64,000 bases of DNA from Cyclaneusma minus (lineage: Eukaryota > Ascomycota > Leotiomycetes > Marthamycetales > Marthamycetaceae), in assembly GCA_037179335.1 (NCBI GenBank), contig JAKZHN010000007.1, positions 620,001 to 684,000 on the forward strand, given 5' to 3'. A program made the translations under genes and the position numbers. The notes beneath the pieces are model-generated. The model did not search any database. It was not told the DNA's origin and saw only the letters and a program-made list of their open reading frames with translations. Of the stretch, positions 1-12,264 are shown in pieces; positions within the stretch are counted from its first letter, which is position 1; every line of letters begins with the position of its first letter.

Positions 1-2700
1 TGAGAAAAGCAAGGACTGGCGACCTTCTCGACGTCGCACAGAGCGTAGACTTTGCTGTTTCTACTATACGGTCATCCTGGTCCCTAGGGTGATATGAAAC
101 GAAACGCTGGTGCTCGATAGCGCGGACTGATGATGGGAGTCTGGAAATAGACGCGTGAGCTTGTGAGCAGAAAAGCGGGTGACACGTAGGTTGACCAATA
201 CTTTGGGGGGTTACGAGTGTTGAAAACTCTGAGCGAGAGTGACATAAAGCCAGGGGCAACCAGAAAAGGCGCAAGTTGTGGGCTGATAAGCCGTTTCCGA
301 CGTTAAGCAATGGTTAGACGAAGGAGAATTACCGGAGAATGAAATGACGAGAGTGGAAAGGGACGACCTGCGATGTGGATTTGATGCTTTGTGGAGATGT
401 CACGATGCGATGATGGTGGACTCGACCTCGGTCCATCGTAACTCAGGCGCGGCATGTCGTGCTCAAGGGGAAAAGCGACTACAGCAGACTTCGTGTTTCC
501 AGAAAACAATCGCAACCTTGCATGGACGGCAATACTCAAATGCTTGTGTTGCTGCGGCCGCTGTGGATTGGGCGGCGGTACGTTCATCTGAATAGTGGTG
601 ATGCGACGGGTGATGCGACGGGTGATGCGATGGGATGTCCAGCGCCTCAAAGTCGCCACGAATGAGGCAAGCTGTTCCCTAGGGCATGTGCGACGCAAGA
701 GCAGATGACAGCAGAGCACGCGTCTCGACGTTGGCAGTTGAGCGCCATGGCTGGATGTCGAGACTCGTGTTCCGTTACTCAGCTCAGCTGAATACATGTA
801 GACGGCGGCTACCGCGTCATGACACCTTTTGCCTCGGTATCTTGAGAAGATAGAGTGTGTGAGTGAAGGGGGAAGAAATAATGCAGCGGACACAGCGCCA
901 TCGCCAAAGTACCTTGCTGGTGGTGGTCTGTAGAGTCGTACACGGCGGAATGTAGATTGGGGGACGGTGAGCACAGATTGCGCGCATGAGAGTCGGGCTG
1001 GGATGACCGTTCTTGGGCAAGCGAATGAAGGCGCGCACTCAGCCCTTTTCTGCATCCTGAGGGAAGAAAAGCAATATAATGAAGCAGGCGTAGGACGAAA
1101 GAGTAGAAGATGAACAGACGCGATGGAGCTTGGGAACAGTCGATGGGGCCTGAGGGTTGCACAGAAGCTGCAGGCACAGGGCACGGCAGCGACCGTCCAC
1201 AGCGATCTACAGCACTGCAGATTGGCGTTTTGCCTTGTTCCTTGGGGCGCTGGGATGCAGGCTACCAACGAGCGGCATTTTCATGTACCAGAGTAGCATT
1301 CGCCGCGATGAAGCGGCTTCTGAGGCGGCTGAATGGTAGATCGACCCAACAACGAATGATATCCATCATGGCGTGCTGGCCACCAAGCCCCTGCCAGGAT
1401 CTGCTGGAGCAGTCCAACTGCCTCGTTTTCTACCGAGTTGGCCGAGCCGTTGGCTGTGACCATCAGCCAGCAGTCACGCTTCGCTGGAGGTGTGCAAAGC
1501 CACAATCGCCCGTTGCTGTGTTCCTAAAAGCAGAAACATGTTATGCGGCAGCCTGGAGGTCAGGCCAGAGAGTGTGTCGATCCTCTGGCAGGTAGGGCTC
1601 AGCCACACTGGCGAGATGCTGTTTTGAGCGTCTGGGGAAACACAGGATAGCAGATCCAGGGCCCTCTGTGAACACAGGCGCTGGTCGGTGCAACGGAGAT
1701 CCAACGTCGTGACATGCTGGGGAGATTTGGGACTAATCAGCTCGCATCATGTGTAGAGTGTCTAGGAATAACTGCCTCTCACATGACACTTCCGTAAATG
1801 CCGATGTCGTGTCCGTGGGTGGGCGAGCATTCCATAGCGTCCCAATACCGCCAGCTGCCTCCACCAGCACTCCAAACATCCAAAATCTCCGGAATGGGAT
1901 TGGCACACCGAACGTGGAAATGTAACAGCCGGCCAGGTGGCATTCTGGAAGTCCAGGACTCAGCTGATCCCTGCGCGGCTGGGCTCCCGGAGCAAAGTGG
2001 TGAGCATGGCGAGCGATGACGCCCCTGGCAGACTGGCAAAGGGATCGATGGGCGACAGAGGAAAGCGCGTCGCGGTGCACGCAACGCGAGGTGACGAGAG
2101 GGCCGTTGAGCAGGCGTTGCTGGTGTGTTGAATTTCTTGTACTCCCCAGTGGAGATTACAGTACTGGTGGGTGTGCTGCTGCACCATACGCCGTTGACGC
2201 GCCGCAAAGCCGTTGGTGGTGAGAGGAAAAGGCAGACGAGCGACAGAGACTCGAACTGAGAAGGCGAACATCGCTTGGTGCAGCTGTCACTTACCGTAGA
2301 GCTTGGCGCTGGCTGATCACGTGAGGCTGGCGCGGCGCAAAGTGCGCTTTCAGTGCGGACAGAAAAGCGGCATCGCAGAACATGGCCAACTTCGAAAGCT
2401 CTGCAGATTCGCAGCCGACAGTCGGAGTCGGAGAGAAAGGAGACGACCACTCCTGATGTACAGGTACCGGCGAAATGAGACCTGGGCGGCTGTCAAAGAG
2501 CGCCTCTATGAGCGCTGCGGTGCGATTAAGGTGCAATCGGCAGCGTTTGGGGTAGAGGCGTAAAGAAAGTGCATCCCGTTTCCCGGGTCCGAACCGGAAC
2601 TCTAGGACAATCTCTGCAGCTGCCCCGGTCGGGATCTGGGACTGTGCTCCTCAACACCAAGACTACTGTCCCCTTGACGCCTTCACCACAATCCACAAAG
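1..2700. other. No gene recognised
   Basis: Open frames occur on both strands, the longest on the minus strand at 303-1268, but they overlap one another, show no domain, no credible intron set and no codon-bias contrast. A small direct repeat (GATGCGACGGGT, twice, then a variant) lies near 600-630. The stretch may belong to the far upstream region of medA or hold a non-coding transcript; nothing in the sequence decides this. Confidence 0.5.
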
Positions 2701-2710
2701 CCCAATCTCC

Positions 2711-3166
2711 ATGTCGACAGGCACGAGATCCACCCTCGTCCGGTCAACCGCCGGATCGACGCCCATCATCATCTTCGTTCTCACAGTCTTCATCTCGCTG
2801 GACACGCCTCCCGCTCAAGCACTGGACTGTCAGCTCGCCTCGGAATTCCTGCCGAACATGCCTGTCTGTTGGCCTGCGAGAAGGCGGGAGGAGCTCTTCC
2901 CTGTCGCTGGCAAATTGGCCTGGCCCTGGACCAATCCCACCCTTCTTCCCAGATACCAGATTTGCATTCGCTGCTCTCATGATGGCCAGCACCAGACGGC
3001 CCTTGTGCTCTCAGCGTACCGACGGGAGCACCGCATCTCCTCGAGGAACAGAGGTAGCGCGAGTGCCGAGTCTCTGGCCAGTTCAGAGTCTCGCACAGAA
3101 CATCCGCCGTCTGCTGTGCGACTTGCAAGTTGCAGCATCTGGTTCACTCACAGTTCCCAACTTTGA
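2711..3166 (+). CDS. Possible small secreted protein (weak)
   Basis: This 151-residue open frame starts with a hydrophilic leader, then a hydrophobic run (PIIIFVLTVFISL, about residues 18-30) and a small-residue site (AQA|LD, about residue 38) that could be a signal peptidase site. The rest has six or so Cys and no known domain. There is no visible TATA box, and other frames overlap it, so it could equally be a chance frame in GC-rich intergenic DNA. A secreted effector-like protein is only one reading. I include it because the N-terminus is the sole signal-like one in the first 7 kb. Confidence 0.2.
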   Translation: MSTGTRSTLVRSTAGSTPIIIFVLTVFISLDTPPAQALDCQLASEFLPNMPVCWPARRREELFPVAGKLAWPWTNPTLLPRYQICIRCSHDGQHQTALVLSAYRREHRISSRNRGSASAESLASSESRTEHPPSAVRLASCSIWFTHSSQL

Positions 3167-4599
3167 ATCCAGGCGTCGATCTCATGCAGGCCAGAGGGAG
3201 CGGGCCGCCATTGGAGGACCTGTTCATTCTTTCAGAGACGCGTTGCACAGTCCCGCCGTGTGCTGCGACGCAACGACGAGGCGTGACGATTTAATCTAGA
3301 GAGACTCGAACGTGACGTAAACGAGGAACTGCGAACCGATGACTCCTTGGGGCCCGGAAGTCCGCGAGAGCTGGGAGTATCTGCGTCCTGCATACCCCAG
3401 ATGGACTGTCCGATCACGGCTGCGACGTGCAGGGCGCTCTGCAGTCGAGCAGATCTCCAGGTGATCAGTTGGGAGAGGAGCATTCCGGCCTATCACCAGC
3501 CTCACGCCGCCAGTTCTTTGTCCTGCTACTTCAGCAGCTTTTGGCGACGGATGTTACACAGGCAACTTCGGCCTGAAAGAACCCCCCGGATGCTCCCAAG
3601 ATGAGGACCAACGTTGAAGAGCCAATTTCGCGGCTTGCAATCGGAGAAAATCTGCGGAGAAAATTTGCCCATTCGAATGAGTACGAACGGTGAAGGCAGT
3701 CTGGAATCCTGGATTGCTGAAGTGACCTCCAAACAGCCAGCGCAAGCTCATCAGCGCGAGAATGACCGGCGGGGTCATCATCGTCCCCCCCCATGTCGAA
3801 TCTGAAAAATGATCTGCTGCCAGTCGACCCTCTCCCCCACAATTATCCGGGGCGAGTGAAGGGAGTCTCTTGCTGCGCTGCTCCACCCTGCGCGAAATAT
3901 GATGAATGACTGACGATGGATACAGGCAATCTACCTCTTGCAACACGGCGTATATTTAGCAGAGCAGAAGATGACACGGGCGCGGGACCTGGCGAGGCCT
4001 CCTTTAATGGAGGCTGCGGTACTTGCGCTCACAAACTGCCGCGAGCCATTCCTGTGGCCCATGTAGCATCACCGCCTAGGTACTCTGGCATGCGGCAGTG
4101 TACTTGTCGAATACCTGCATAGGGGCTGTCTCGTCGCCGGTCGGTCAGGTACTGCAGGAGTACTGATCCCGCCGGCCTGTGTACCAGTACTTGAGTCAGA
4201 CCGACGGCGAGTGACTGCGGCTGCGGAAGGGCGACCTGATGCAAGGCTAAAGCAATTAATTATTGGCACCCGCCCAACCCCGGAATCCCTGCGCGCAGAA
4301 GCGCTGTGCACTTTGCTTGCCTCTGTTCGCGGCGGAGAGTTGTTATACACGATAATCAAGGCTTTAATGACATACAGAAGAAGCCAGATTATTTGCGACG
4401 GCCGGGAGGGGCAGCAGGGCGCTGGCTGCGGCCAATCATGCGCGCGCTTTGCCTCGTAATGGAGGTCATTCCCAGTGTGCAGCGTAAGCGCCTTCCAGCC
4501 TAGTGCGGCTTTGGGGGAGCTCAGATGACCCTAGACCACTTGGGAGCAGTGCGCAAACACGGAATCCGATAGGCCTGGCCCAACGACATCGAACCTCAC
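3167..4599. other. No gene recognised
   Basis: Only short overlapping open frames are present. I see no domain, RNA gene or repeat. Confidence 0.5.
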
Positions 4600-7212
4600 C
4601 ACCACTCACACCCCGACCTTGACGGCTGCCATTTGCCAAAGGCCCTTTTTGCTGTCAATAGCTTGCTTTCTCTGTTTGTCGGCCCAGACTCTTTCATTGT
4701 CATTCATTCCAGTTTGCGCCATCTCATCTTCGTTCGACGTCGTATTCCCCTCAGCTGTTGATGACTTGGTGTCAAACTGTCACCATTTCGGCGGGTGGAA
4801 ACAGGCAGCCATCTACAGGGCACAGCTTAGTCAGGCGGGCTGGCAGGTGGGTTTGGGTGGACTGCCAGGACTGGTGCCCTCCGAGAGCTCCTTCGGGCCT
4901 TGAACATTGCCTTTAACGTGAAGGGCCCAGCTGCCATCGAGAACTGCCACCCAGCTCCACCCTAGTCTGGCAGTCTCTCCCCCCCCCCCATCTTCTCCCA
5001 GAGCCGCTTATTTCCTGACAGGCAAATGCTATTTCCTCTCCTCGGCTTTCCTCTGCTCATACTCGGCCGGCCTAGGCCTGTTTGGGCCCGTCAGCCGTGC
5101 ATCTCACTGCCTATATGGGTCTGAGAATGGCTGAATCTTGCTCAGCATCGTCTTGTGTGCCTCCGGTACGGTATCTTTCTCATATTCTCGCACGCTTCTG
5201 GCTATTTCCTTCGTGTCGCTCCAGCTGCCCCCACAAGGTCCACCTTATGGGCCCTTCTTTGCCTTGCTCCATGCACTCGGCCTCTCACCACAGATGTTCG
5301 ATGCACCTGGCCTCTTTTGGGTAGCTCACAGAGTGTACGTATCGACGGCAGATCTACGTCTGGCAGAACTAAATTGAGTCTAATCGTGCTTCGTCGGCTG
5401 CCACTGCGACGCAATACCCGACTGACGCGAAATATTGTCCGTTTTGGCTGCTGCAGACTTGCTTCTCTTGCATGTCCTCCCTCTGTTCTTTTCTGAGCCC
5501 TACAGCCAACCGACAGCGCCCATCCCAGGAAATTACTCATCGGCACCACTTGACCGGATTCGATGGGCCCTTTCTTCCCTGGCGCCAGAAACTGATGCCA
5601 CCTGCGTGCGCGTTGAAACTCAGCTGCCAAGCCATACGTACTAGTACCTCGATTCACAACAACGTTCATTCAAAAGGCGAAGTATCCGCTCCGTCCAACT
5701 GCTCCGCCTGATCCCCGTACAGACCAACGCTCTTCTACCTAACAATCCGTCACACACCCAAGGGCATTCTCACTCGCAGGTACTCCCGTACCCATCCAGT
5801 CATCCTTCTGACCAGGGTTGCAAAGCTACCCACGCTCACCATCTCCTCGCGCCTATTACCAAGCGCGCCAAAAAGCCGGGTCCCCTGTCACTCGTCGATT
5901 GTACCGAGCGAGAGGCAGCTGCTCAAACATTCCTCGCAACCTCGTCCAAGAATTGCCTGGCTCAGACCGGAGACGACCTATTTCCGACTCGACCGATCGA
6001 CCGAAATATCTCGACTCGACAGCTGGAGGAGATTAATATGTAGTGATTGCGCATCCCGGCATTAGGATCTTCGAATTTCGACTCTCTGTTCACAGATCCA
6101 GTCGTTTCCATTCACACATCACAATCAAGTTCGCAACACCACCATCTCGCCAGACGCCCACTCCAGGGTTCACAGCCTCGTGATCATCCAGGCAACCGCT
6201 ATAGGCTAGCAACTAGTCCAGCCCTTTAGCTCGTGGTGAGTGGGATCCACAGCTTGCTTTGTGATGCTTTTTGCATCTGTCCATCAATGCAGATGCTCTC
6301 GCTACCTGTTTTTCGCCTCATGCTATCTTGTATTCGTTGCGGGCGCCCAGCCCACCATGACCTGTCTCCCTTGCATGAGCACATCCGCGAATCAGCGCCC
6401 CCATATCACTCGAGCTCTTCCACATTCGCGCACATGCGGCTATCTGCCATTATCATGCTGCCTTATTAGACGAACACCACCTGTACTTATTTACTCACAC
6501 TGTCACCAGTGCTGGGGGCATGACGCCATCCCTGCCCAAGTACTTTGACTACTTTTGCACCTTCTGAGCTCTCTCTTCTCTCTTGAACTCTACTATTCTT
6601 GCATCTCAGACCGCAAAGTCTCCGAAGAACAAGATCCTGCGCCATTTTTACATCAAAGGAAGCTGCTAATAGCCGTAGTATGAACAGGTCCGTGTGGTAC
6701 GGATACTTGCAGCAGCCGAATCGCCCTTCTCCAGAAGCTTGGATCAAGTTCATTTGATATTTCGGACTTCAAAACCACCAACTCTTTGTCACCTCCCCTG
6801 TAAGTCTCCTGAGCTAACGCAGCTACGCGGCGAACTCCTGTCTCCTGCCAGCCATCGATCTCAAAACTACAAAGCATGATCCAGCTGACATCTAACCTTC
6901 CCGACATAGTTTGAGACTACAGGCTCAGCTACACGGGAGCCTTTCCACCTGCATCAGTTCGCATTATTCGACCGACAAGCATTTCCGCTGAACGAACTCG
7001 GTGGCTTTCTTGACGCCTGCCAGCCAGTACCTTGCGGTTACCGCTCTAGAGCTGCCTGAAGCGTTGATACTATAGGGATCTATCAAAGGCCTTCTAGGTC
7101 GCTGCAACCTTTCTATAAACCGCCTCACCCGCCGAACTCAGATTCTTCTTCTGGTCACTTTTTCTGAAGAAGGCGACTCTAATACTTTTCCGACATCACC
7201 GACTGGATCTGC
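4600..7212 (+). promoter_or_regulatory. Probable promoter and long leader of medA
   Basis: The 2.6 kb before the medA start is pyrimidine-rich, with a poly-C run near 4981-4990 and many CT-rich tracts that resemble fungal transcription start regions. It holds several short upstream open frames (for example 4619-4903, 5155-5496, 6233-6469) but no recognisable protein. Long leaders with upstream reading frames are usual for fungal developmental regulators; that this is one leader is inference from position and composition. Confidence 0.4.
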
Positions 7213-9794
7213 ATGCATTCTCCGAACACGGTTTCATCAAGCTACCCTTCCGGCGGATATTCCAGGTCTCGGTGTGACAAGTCATTCAACCAGGTAGTTT
7301 CCAAGAGTGATTCGTTTGTCGCATCATAACAACAAGTCACCAATCAAACCGTCAAGCTGGCATACTCAACGTACAAGCTCTTCGAGGTATGTTTGCGACA
7401 AAATCTTTTGGCGCTGTTACTGACTTTTCGCACAGCCCGAGTATCTGGGTGGAAGACCAGTCATAGTAGACGAAGCATACGAGTCACCAGAGACTGCTGC
7501 TCTACGCTACGAAGAAGGCTTTGAGGGTGGCCTCCTGGCCAGGGCGGACTCCCTCTCCGAAAATCTTCCCATGTCTGCCTACGGGAAGCCGCCACCTTCA
7601 GCTCAACAAGGTAAGTCATTTTTCCTTATAAAGTGACATCGCCACGTGCGTCTTACGAAGTAATCTAGTCAACTGATTACCAGAATTTCCAGGCTTTGAC
7701 AGCAGTCGACCTTTCGCAGAGCCGGCCTTCCAGTATGCTGCGTCACCTTTCGCTTCAGAGTCTCCCGTCTCCACGTCCAACGCCCCATCCTACCAGAACG
7801 TAGGACAGATGACACAGCTGCCCTACACCAGCAGTCAGGCGCGTCCGGCATACGATGATCCAGCCGGACCTTATTTGAACGTTGGCTCGACAGCCATCCC
7901 GCAAGTCACCTCGTTCGCGCCGCATCGCGGCTCGGCGGGAGGCGTCCTCACGGTTTATATAAGTTCCATGTATGACCTGACCTCGCCTGCAACGCCGAGT
8001 TTCACTCTTATGTTCGGCTCGAAGAAGTGTCCTGCTACTCTGTCGAAGGCTACGCAGCAGGGCGCTATGTATCAATACTCGGTTCAGGGAGAGATCCCGA
8101 TGTATGCGAGCACGGGGTGGGATGGCCAGCCGGTGCCGATTTACATGTTGATGGAAGGCGCCGATGAGGAGTTGTTGGAACGTGTTGATGTGGGGAGCTT
8201 TTCGTACCTGGACTCGATGCCCTTGGCTAGCTATGATTCAACGAGAAAGAGAAGGATATCGCCAGACTCGTCGGAGCTGAGGAGAAGTCCTGCCAAGAGA
8301 TCTGTCACGACTCTGGCGCGAAAAGATGACTTTGCTCCCTATGGCTACACAACAGCAGAGCCATACTCGCCGTACCTCCAGTCCGCAAGCGCCTACGGAA
8401 TGGTCCCACAATACAGCAACAGAGGCTCCGTCAACTACTCCTCGCAAACCTCGCCCCGCCAGATGAACTACCAATACTTATCCTCCTCCGCCGCCTCCCC
8501 CGTCATCAAACCCTCCTCCCCCGGCGCCTCCAACTCCCGCTCCCCCCGCATCGCCCCCTCCATGAGCGACAACAGCCGCACCCCCTTAGCCGCTCTCCCC
8601 TCCCCCCAAGCAAACCCCCCTCTAATCCGCACCTCAACCCTCCAACAAACCACTCCCAGTCCCGCCACAACACCAGCTGGCGCTCATGCAGCTTTCAACC
8701 CTTATGCCCTGTATCCGCACAAAGCAGTCCTCAAAATCCAAGGCGACCTCAACACCATGGCCGAATCCTGGTCCGCCGACGAATGGGAATCCCGGCGCCG
8801 CATCGTCCTCTTCAAGCGCTCCCAAAGCGGCTCCACAATAACCACGACCTTCCGGCCCGTGTCCCCCGACGAGCGGCCCTCCGACAGCGTGTGCATATCG
8901 TGCATCTGGTGGGAAGAAAAGGGCGAATGTTTCGTCACGTCCGTCGACACCATCTTCCTTTTGGAAAAACTTGTTGCGGCGAGATTTACTGTTGAGGAGA
9001 AGAATCGCATTAGGAGGAATTTGGAAGGGTTTAGACCGCTGACGGTGAGTAAGGGGAAGGCGGAGAGCGAGGAGTTTTTTAAGGTTATCATGGCGTTTCC
9101 CAATCCGAAACCGAGGAATATTGAGAAGGATGTGAAGGTTTTTAAGTGGAAGGATTTGACGCTGGCGTTGAAGAAGATTATTGGGAAATATGTGAGTTTG
9201 GAGTGCTTTTCTTCGTCTCCCCTCTCCCTTTCTATTTCTCCTCCCTCATCTCTTGTCTCATCTTCGGAGTACATCTTCGAAATCTGAAGAGATATGAAGC
9301 ATGAGGTACAAGTATAAAGGATATGTTTACTGATATCTACGAAACAGTCCGCAAGCCCATCATCAACCCTCCCACCCGCTCTCCTCACACCAGTCAGCTC
9401 CACCGGCTACAGCAACGAACACATCGACAACCAACAGCAACATCAGCGAGCGAACCATAGCCAGCTCTCACCACGCTCCATATCCGGCGGTTCAGCGTCT
9501 ACAGCTGCTTATGCTACCTCAACACCCCTCTCCCCCCGTTCCAGATCACATAACTACTCGCAACCAGCTGCATACAGCGCGGTACCTCATGATTCATCAA
9601 GCCAGTGGTCTACACACAATCTTCCAAGTACTTCTCAGTACCAACAAACATCCCAGCGCTATGATTTGGACTATATGGATGCAGGCTTAGGCTCAGCGTC
9701 GAGTATGTACAGCCGCGGGATGAATGATGCGAGGCCGAGGAGTGAGGGCAGGCTGGGGAGTGTGGGGTATGGTCAGCAGACTAGGAGGTCGTGA
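7213..9794 (+). CDS. MedA (Medusa) family developmental regulator, homolog of Acr1/Ren1
   Basis: Predicted 736-residue nuclear regulator. In Aspergillus medA, Magnaporthe ACR1 and Fusarium REN1 this family controls conidiophore or conidium patterning. Exons: 7213-7293, 7436-7610, 7684-9191 and 9348-9794; all junctions are GT-AG and keep frame. Residues about 160-265 form an IPT-like segment (starting VTSFAPHRGSAGG). Residues about 440-588 hold the strongly conserved C-terminal domain, recognisable by FRPLTVSKGKAESEEFFKV and FPNPKPRNIEKDVKVFKWKD, ending at IIGKY exactly at the last intron as in the family. The middle and the tail (589-736) are Ser/Pro/Gln-rich and low in complexity. The start is the least certain part: exon 1 is only 27 codons and intron 1 (142 nt) has a weak donor; an extra exon could lie inside it. 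No neighbour is functionally linked. Confidence 0.87.
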
Positions 9795-10726
9795 GAAGTG
9801 AGGGAGTAGTGTGGGTGTGGGGGGGCTGGTGGTCTCATGAGGGGGCTGTGTTTCGACGGTGCTTGGGGCGGTGCTTGTGCGCTTGTGTGTGTGTGAGAGA
9901 GGACGGCGTTTCTTCTGTGGCTCAGACGCGATTCTTCCTTCCTCGATTTTCGACTTCGTTTTTCACTCCCGACTCGATATCGATATTCTCCAGAACGACA
10001 ACCTTTTCTCGGTACATCATCAACCTTTGCAAATGTCGCATTTCTCGACACCCACTTCGGTCATTTCCATCAACATCCCGCCATCCACCCCACCTTATCC
10101 AGTCAACTTCGGGCCTTCCGCCTTTTCCCCATCCCCACATCAAACATCCATCACGAAATCCAAGAATTTTACGCACTCCCATCCATCAAGGTTGCCCACC
10201 AACCGGGTCACCCGACCGAGTTCACGACGCACACTATACCACATGCGGTCAAATGTGGCTTGCATGAGATCGGCATGTGGCGCGGGCGGCAGCGCGGCTT
10301 CGCGGCCAATCGCGGGCCTTCGAAGCTACTTCAGCACGGACCAGCTCGTACCACCCTGTAGCAAGAACCCCCACACCCTTTGCCTTCATGACCACTTAGG
10401 TGGGAGGATTGATGATGGTTGCTGGGAAGGTGGATGGGTGATGTGCGTGTGCCGCGTGCGAGCAGCACATGCACGAAATATGTCATGAGGAATAAATGGA
10501 ATGCTGGATGTGTGGATGTGTGGATGGTCCAGGATGGAGAGGCGTCTGCCTGATCGCCCGCAGACACTGGCAGTGCGGTTGACTTGCAGTGCCAGTGCCC
10601 GGCGGGCGGTCATGCACCGTTGTGGCGTGGACGGACGGCAATGATGTGGATGGCATGTACCGGCCGGGGGTGCGTACATGATCAGCATTATTGTCGGGGT
10701 TGAAGATTATCTGTCTTCTGTGTCGA

Positions 10727-10759
10727 GACCTTGTCAAGACCTTGTCAAGACCTTGTCAA
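10727..10759. repeat. 11-bp tandem repeat, 3 copies
   Basis: The unit GACCTTGTCAA is repeated three times without a mismatch. It lies about 0.9 kb past the medA stop and outside any supported gene. Confidence 0.9.
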
Positions 10760-12221
10760 GGACGGCAAGATAACCGAAGATGGGCGGATGTGCTCCGACG
10801 ATATCGAGGCATCATCGACGGGGCGGACACGAAGACCTCGTCGACTCGCCAGTCTAAGCCCTCCATCCAACCATTCGTCACACCACACCCGTCTATCCGC
10901 CATCGTTCCATCTCTCGAATTTTCTAGCTTCTGCCTCTCGCTGCTATTCTTAGGACCTTGGGAGCGCAACGGCGCACACTGTGATAGCTTTCCTTCCTTT
11001 CCTTCCTTTCCTTGTTCCTCCTCACTACTTGGGATACATAATACAATTTATAGACCGGCACTTGTGTTTTTTTTCCTTTTCTTCACTGTTAGTTTTGGCT
11101 CGTTCCTCGTGGCTCGTTCCTTCGCCGGCCTTCGGAAGTTCGCATTTCATACTATCTCTTTCTTGCTCTGCTGCGGTCGAGGCGAGTCGAGTCGAGGCGA
11201 CAGGCAACAGGCTTATGCATTTATACAACGGCGTCTGTCTTGGTAGACTCTCGGGGTTTTTACAATGGATGGGGCTTGCATTATATCCACCGGATTTTGG
11301 GCGCGCTTTGAGGGAGTTTTGTGCGCTGGGGCACTGCTGCCGTGTAGTTTGTTATGTTTTTTGTTTTTTTTGTTTTTTTTTTGAGGTCTGCGAGCTGTTT
11401 TGCATTTTTTTGCTTTGCTTTGCTTTGGTGGTTGAGAAGAGATGGTTGAGGGGAGATGTGGATGGGGTAGAGGATATGTATTACCAGGCTGAGAGCACGC
11501 TGAGTTTGCAGAGAGAGCGATGGCTTCATGGGCGGCGTTTTTGTGAAAAATTTTTTTTTTGAATACTTTTTTTGTGTAAGGGAGGGAGGCTTGGGATATT
11601 GGTAGCTCTTAATTACTCGGGCATGGGCTGTGACTGCTTGCTGGTCTGATGCGGATATGGAATATATGGAACTATTACTTCACTCGATGTTTTTCGCTGT
11701 GCATCGATTGTGCTGTGAATGTTCTCGGGGGTTATGAACTTAGGTATGATGTGAAACTGACGATGGGACGCCGAAATCACGCTACTGGGACTTGGAAGAA
11801 ACTGAGAAGATTTGGTTCGAAGACACTCGTTTGTGCTACGTTTCGCGCGTCGCTGCAAGGTTTTACGTGGGATAGGAATATGGTTTGTCGAGATGGAGGT
11901 GCGCTTGTGCAAGGACTTACGTAGGTACGCGGTTGCTGGAAAGTGGCGTCGATGTGACGTTATTGTTAATGCTAGAATGCTAGAAGATTGGCCGGTTGGG
12001 GCTAGTAGAGTAGTAGTGTGATTTCAGAGTTACTTGCTTGAGGTATGCAAAGCTAGGGGCTCGTGTCAGGAAATACCTCCCGTCCTCGAACTCCAACTCC
12101 GTTTTCCATTCAAAGTTTTTATATGGTGTGTTGGTTGCAGCTTGCCCGGTTGTCAAGGAGAGTTCACAGCCACGGAAATTTAAGAGCGAAAGATTGAGTG
12201 TTGCGGCCGTAGAGCCGCTCC

Positions 12222-12264
12222 CGTGAATAAAGTGAATAAAGTGAATAAAGTGAATAAAGTGAAT
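12222..12264. repeat. 9-bp tandem repeat, nearly 5 copies
   Basis: The unit GTGAATAAA is repeated almost five times. On the minus strand the array falls in an open frame and would encode a Phe-Ile-His repeat, but that frame has no other support. Confidence 0.9.

Noticed and set aside
303..1268. 321-codon minus-strand open frame
   Set aside because: Composition is erratic, with many Cys/Arg/Ser from GC-rich codons, no domain, and several equal-size frames overlap it.
2570..2620. tRNA-like B box (GGTTCGGACCC, minus strand)
   Set aside because: No A box at a sensible distance and no arms that pair.
9859..10488. 209-codon plus-strand frame after medA
   Set aside because: Lies in the likely 3' UTR, is Pro/Ser-driven and overlaps opposite frames of similar size.
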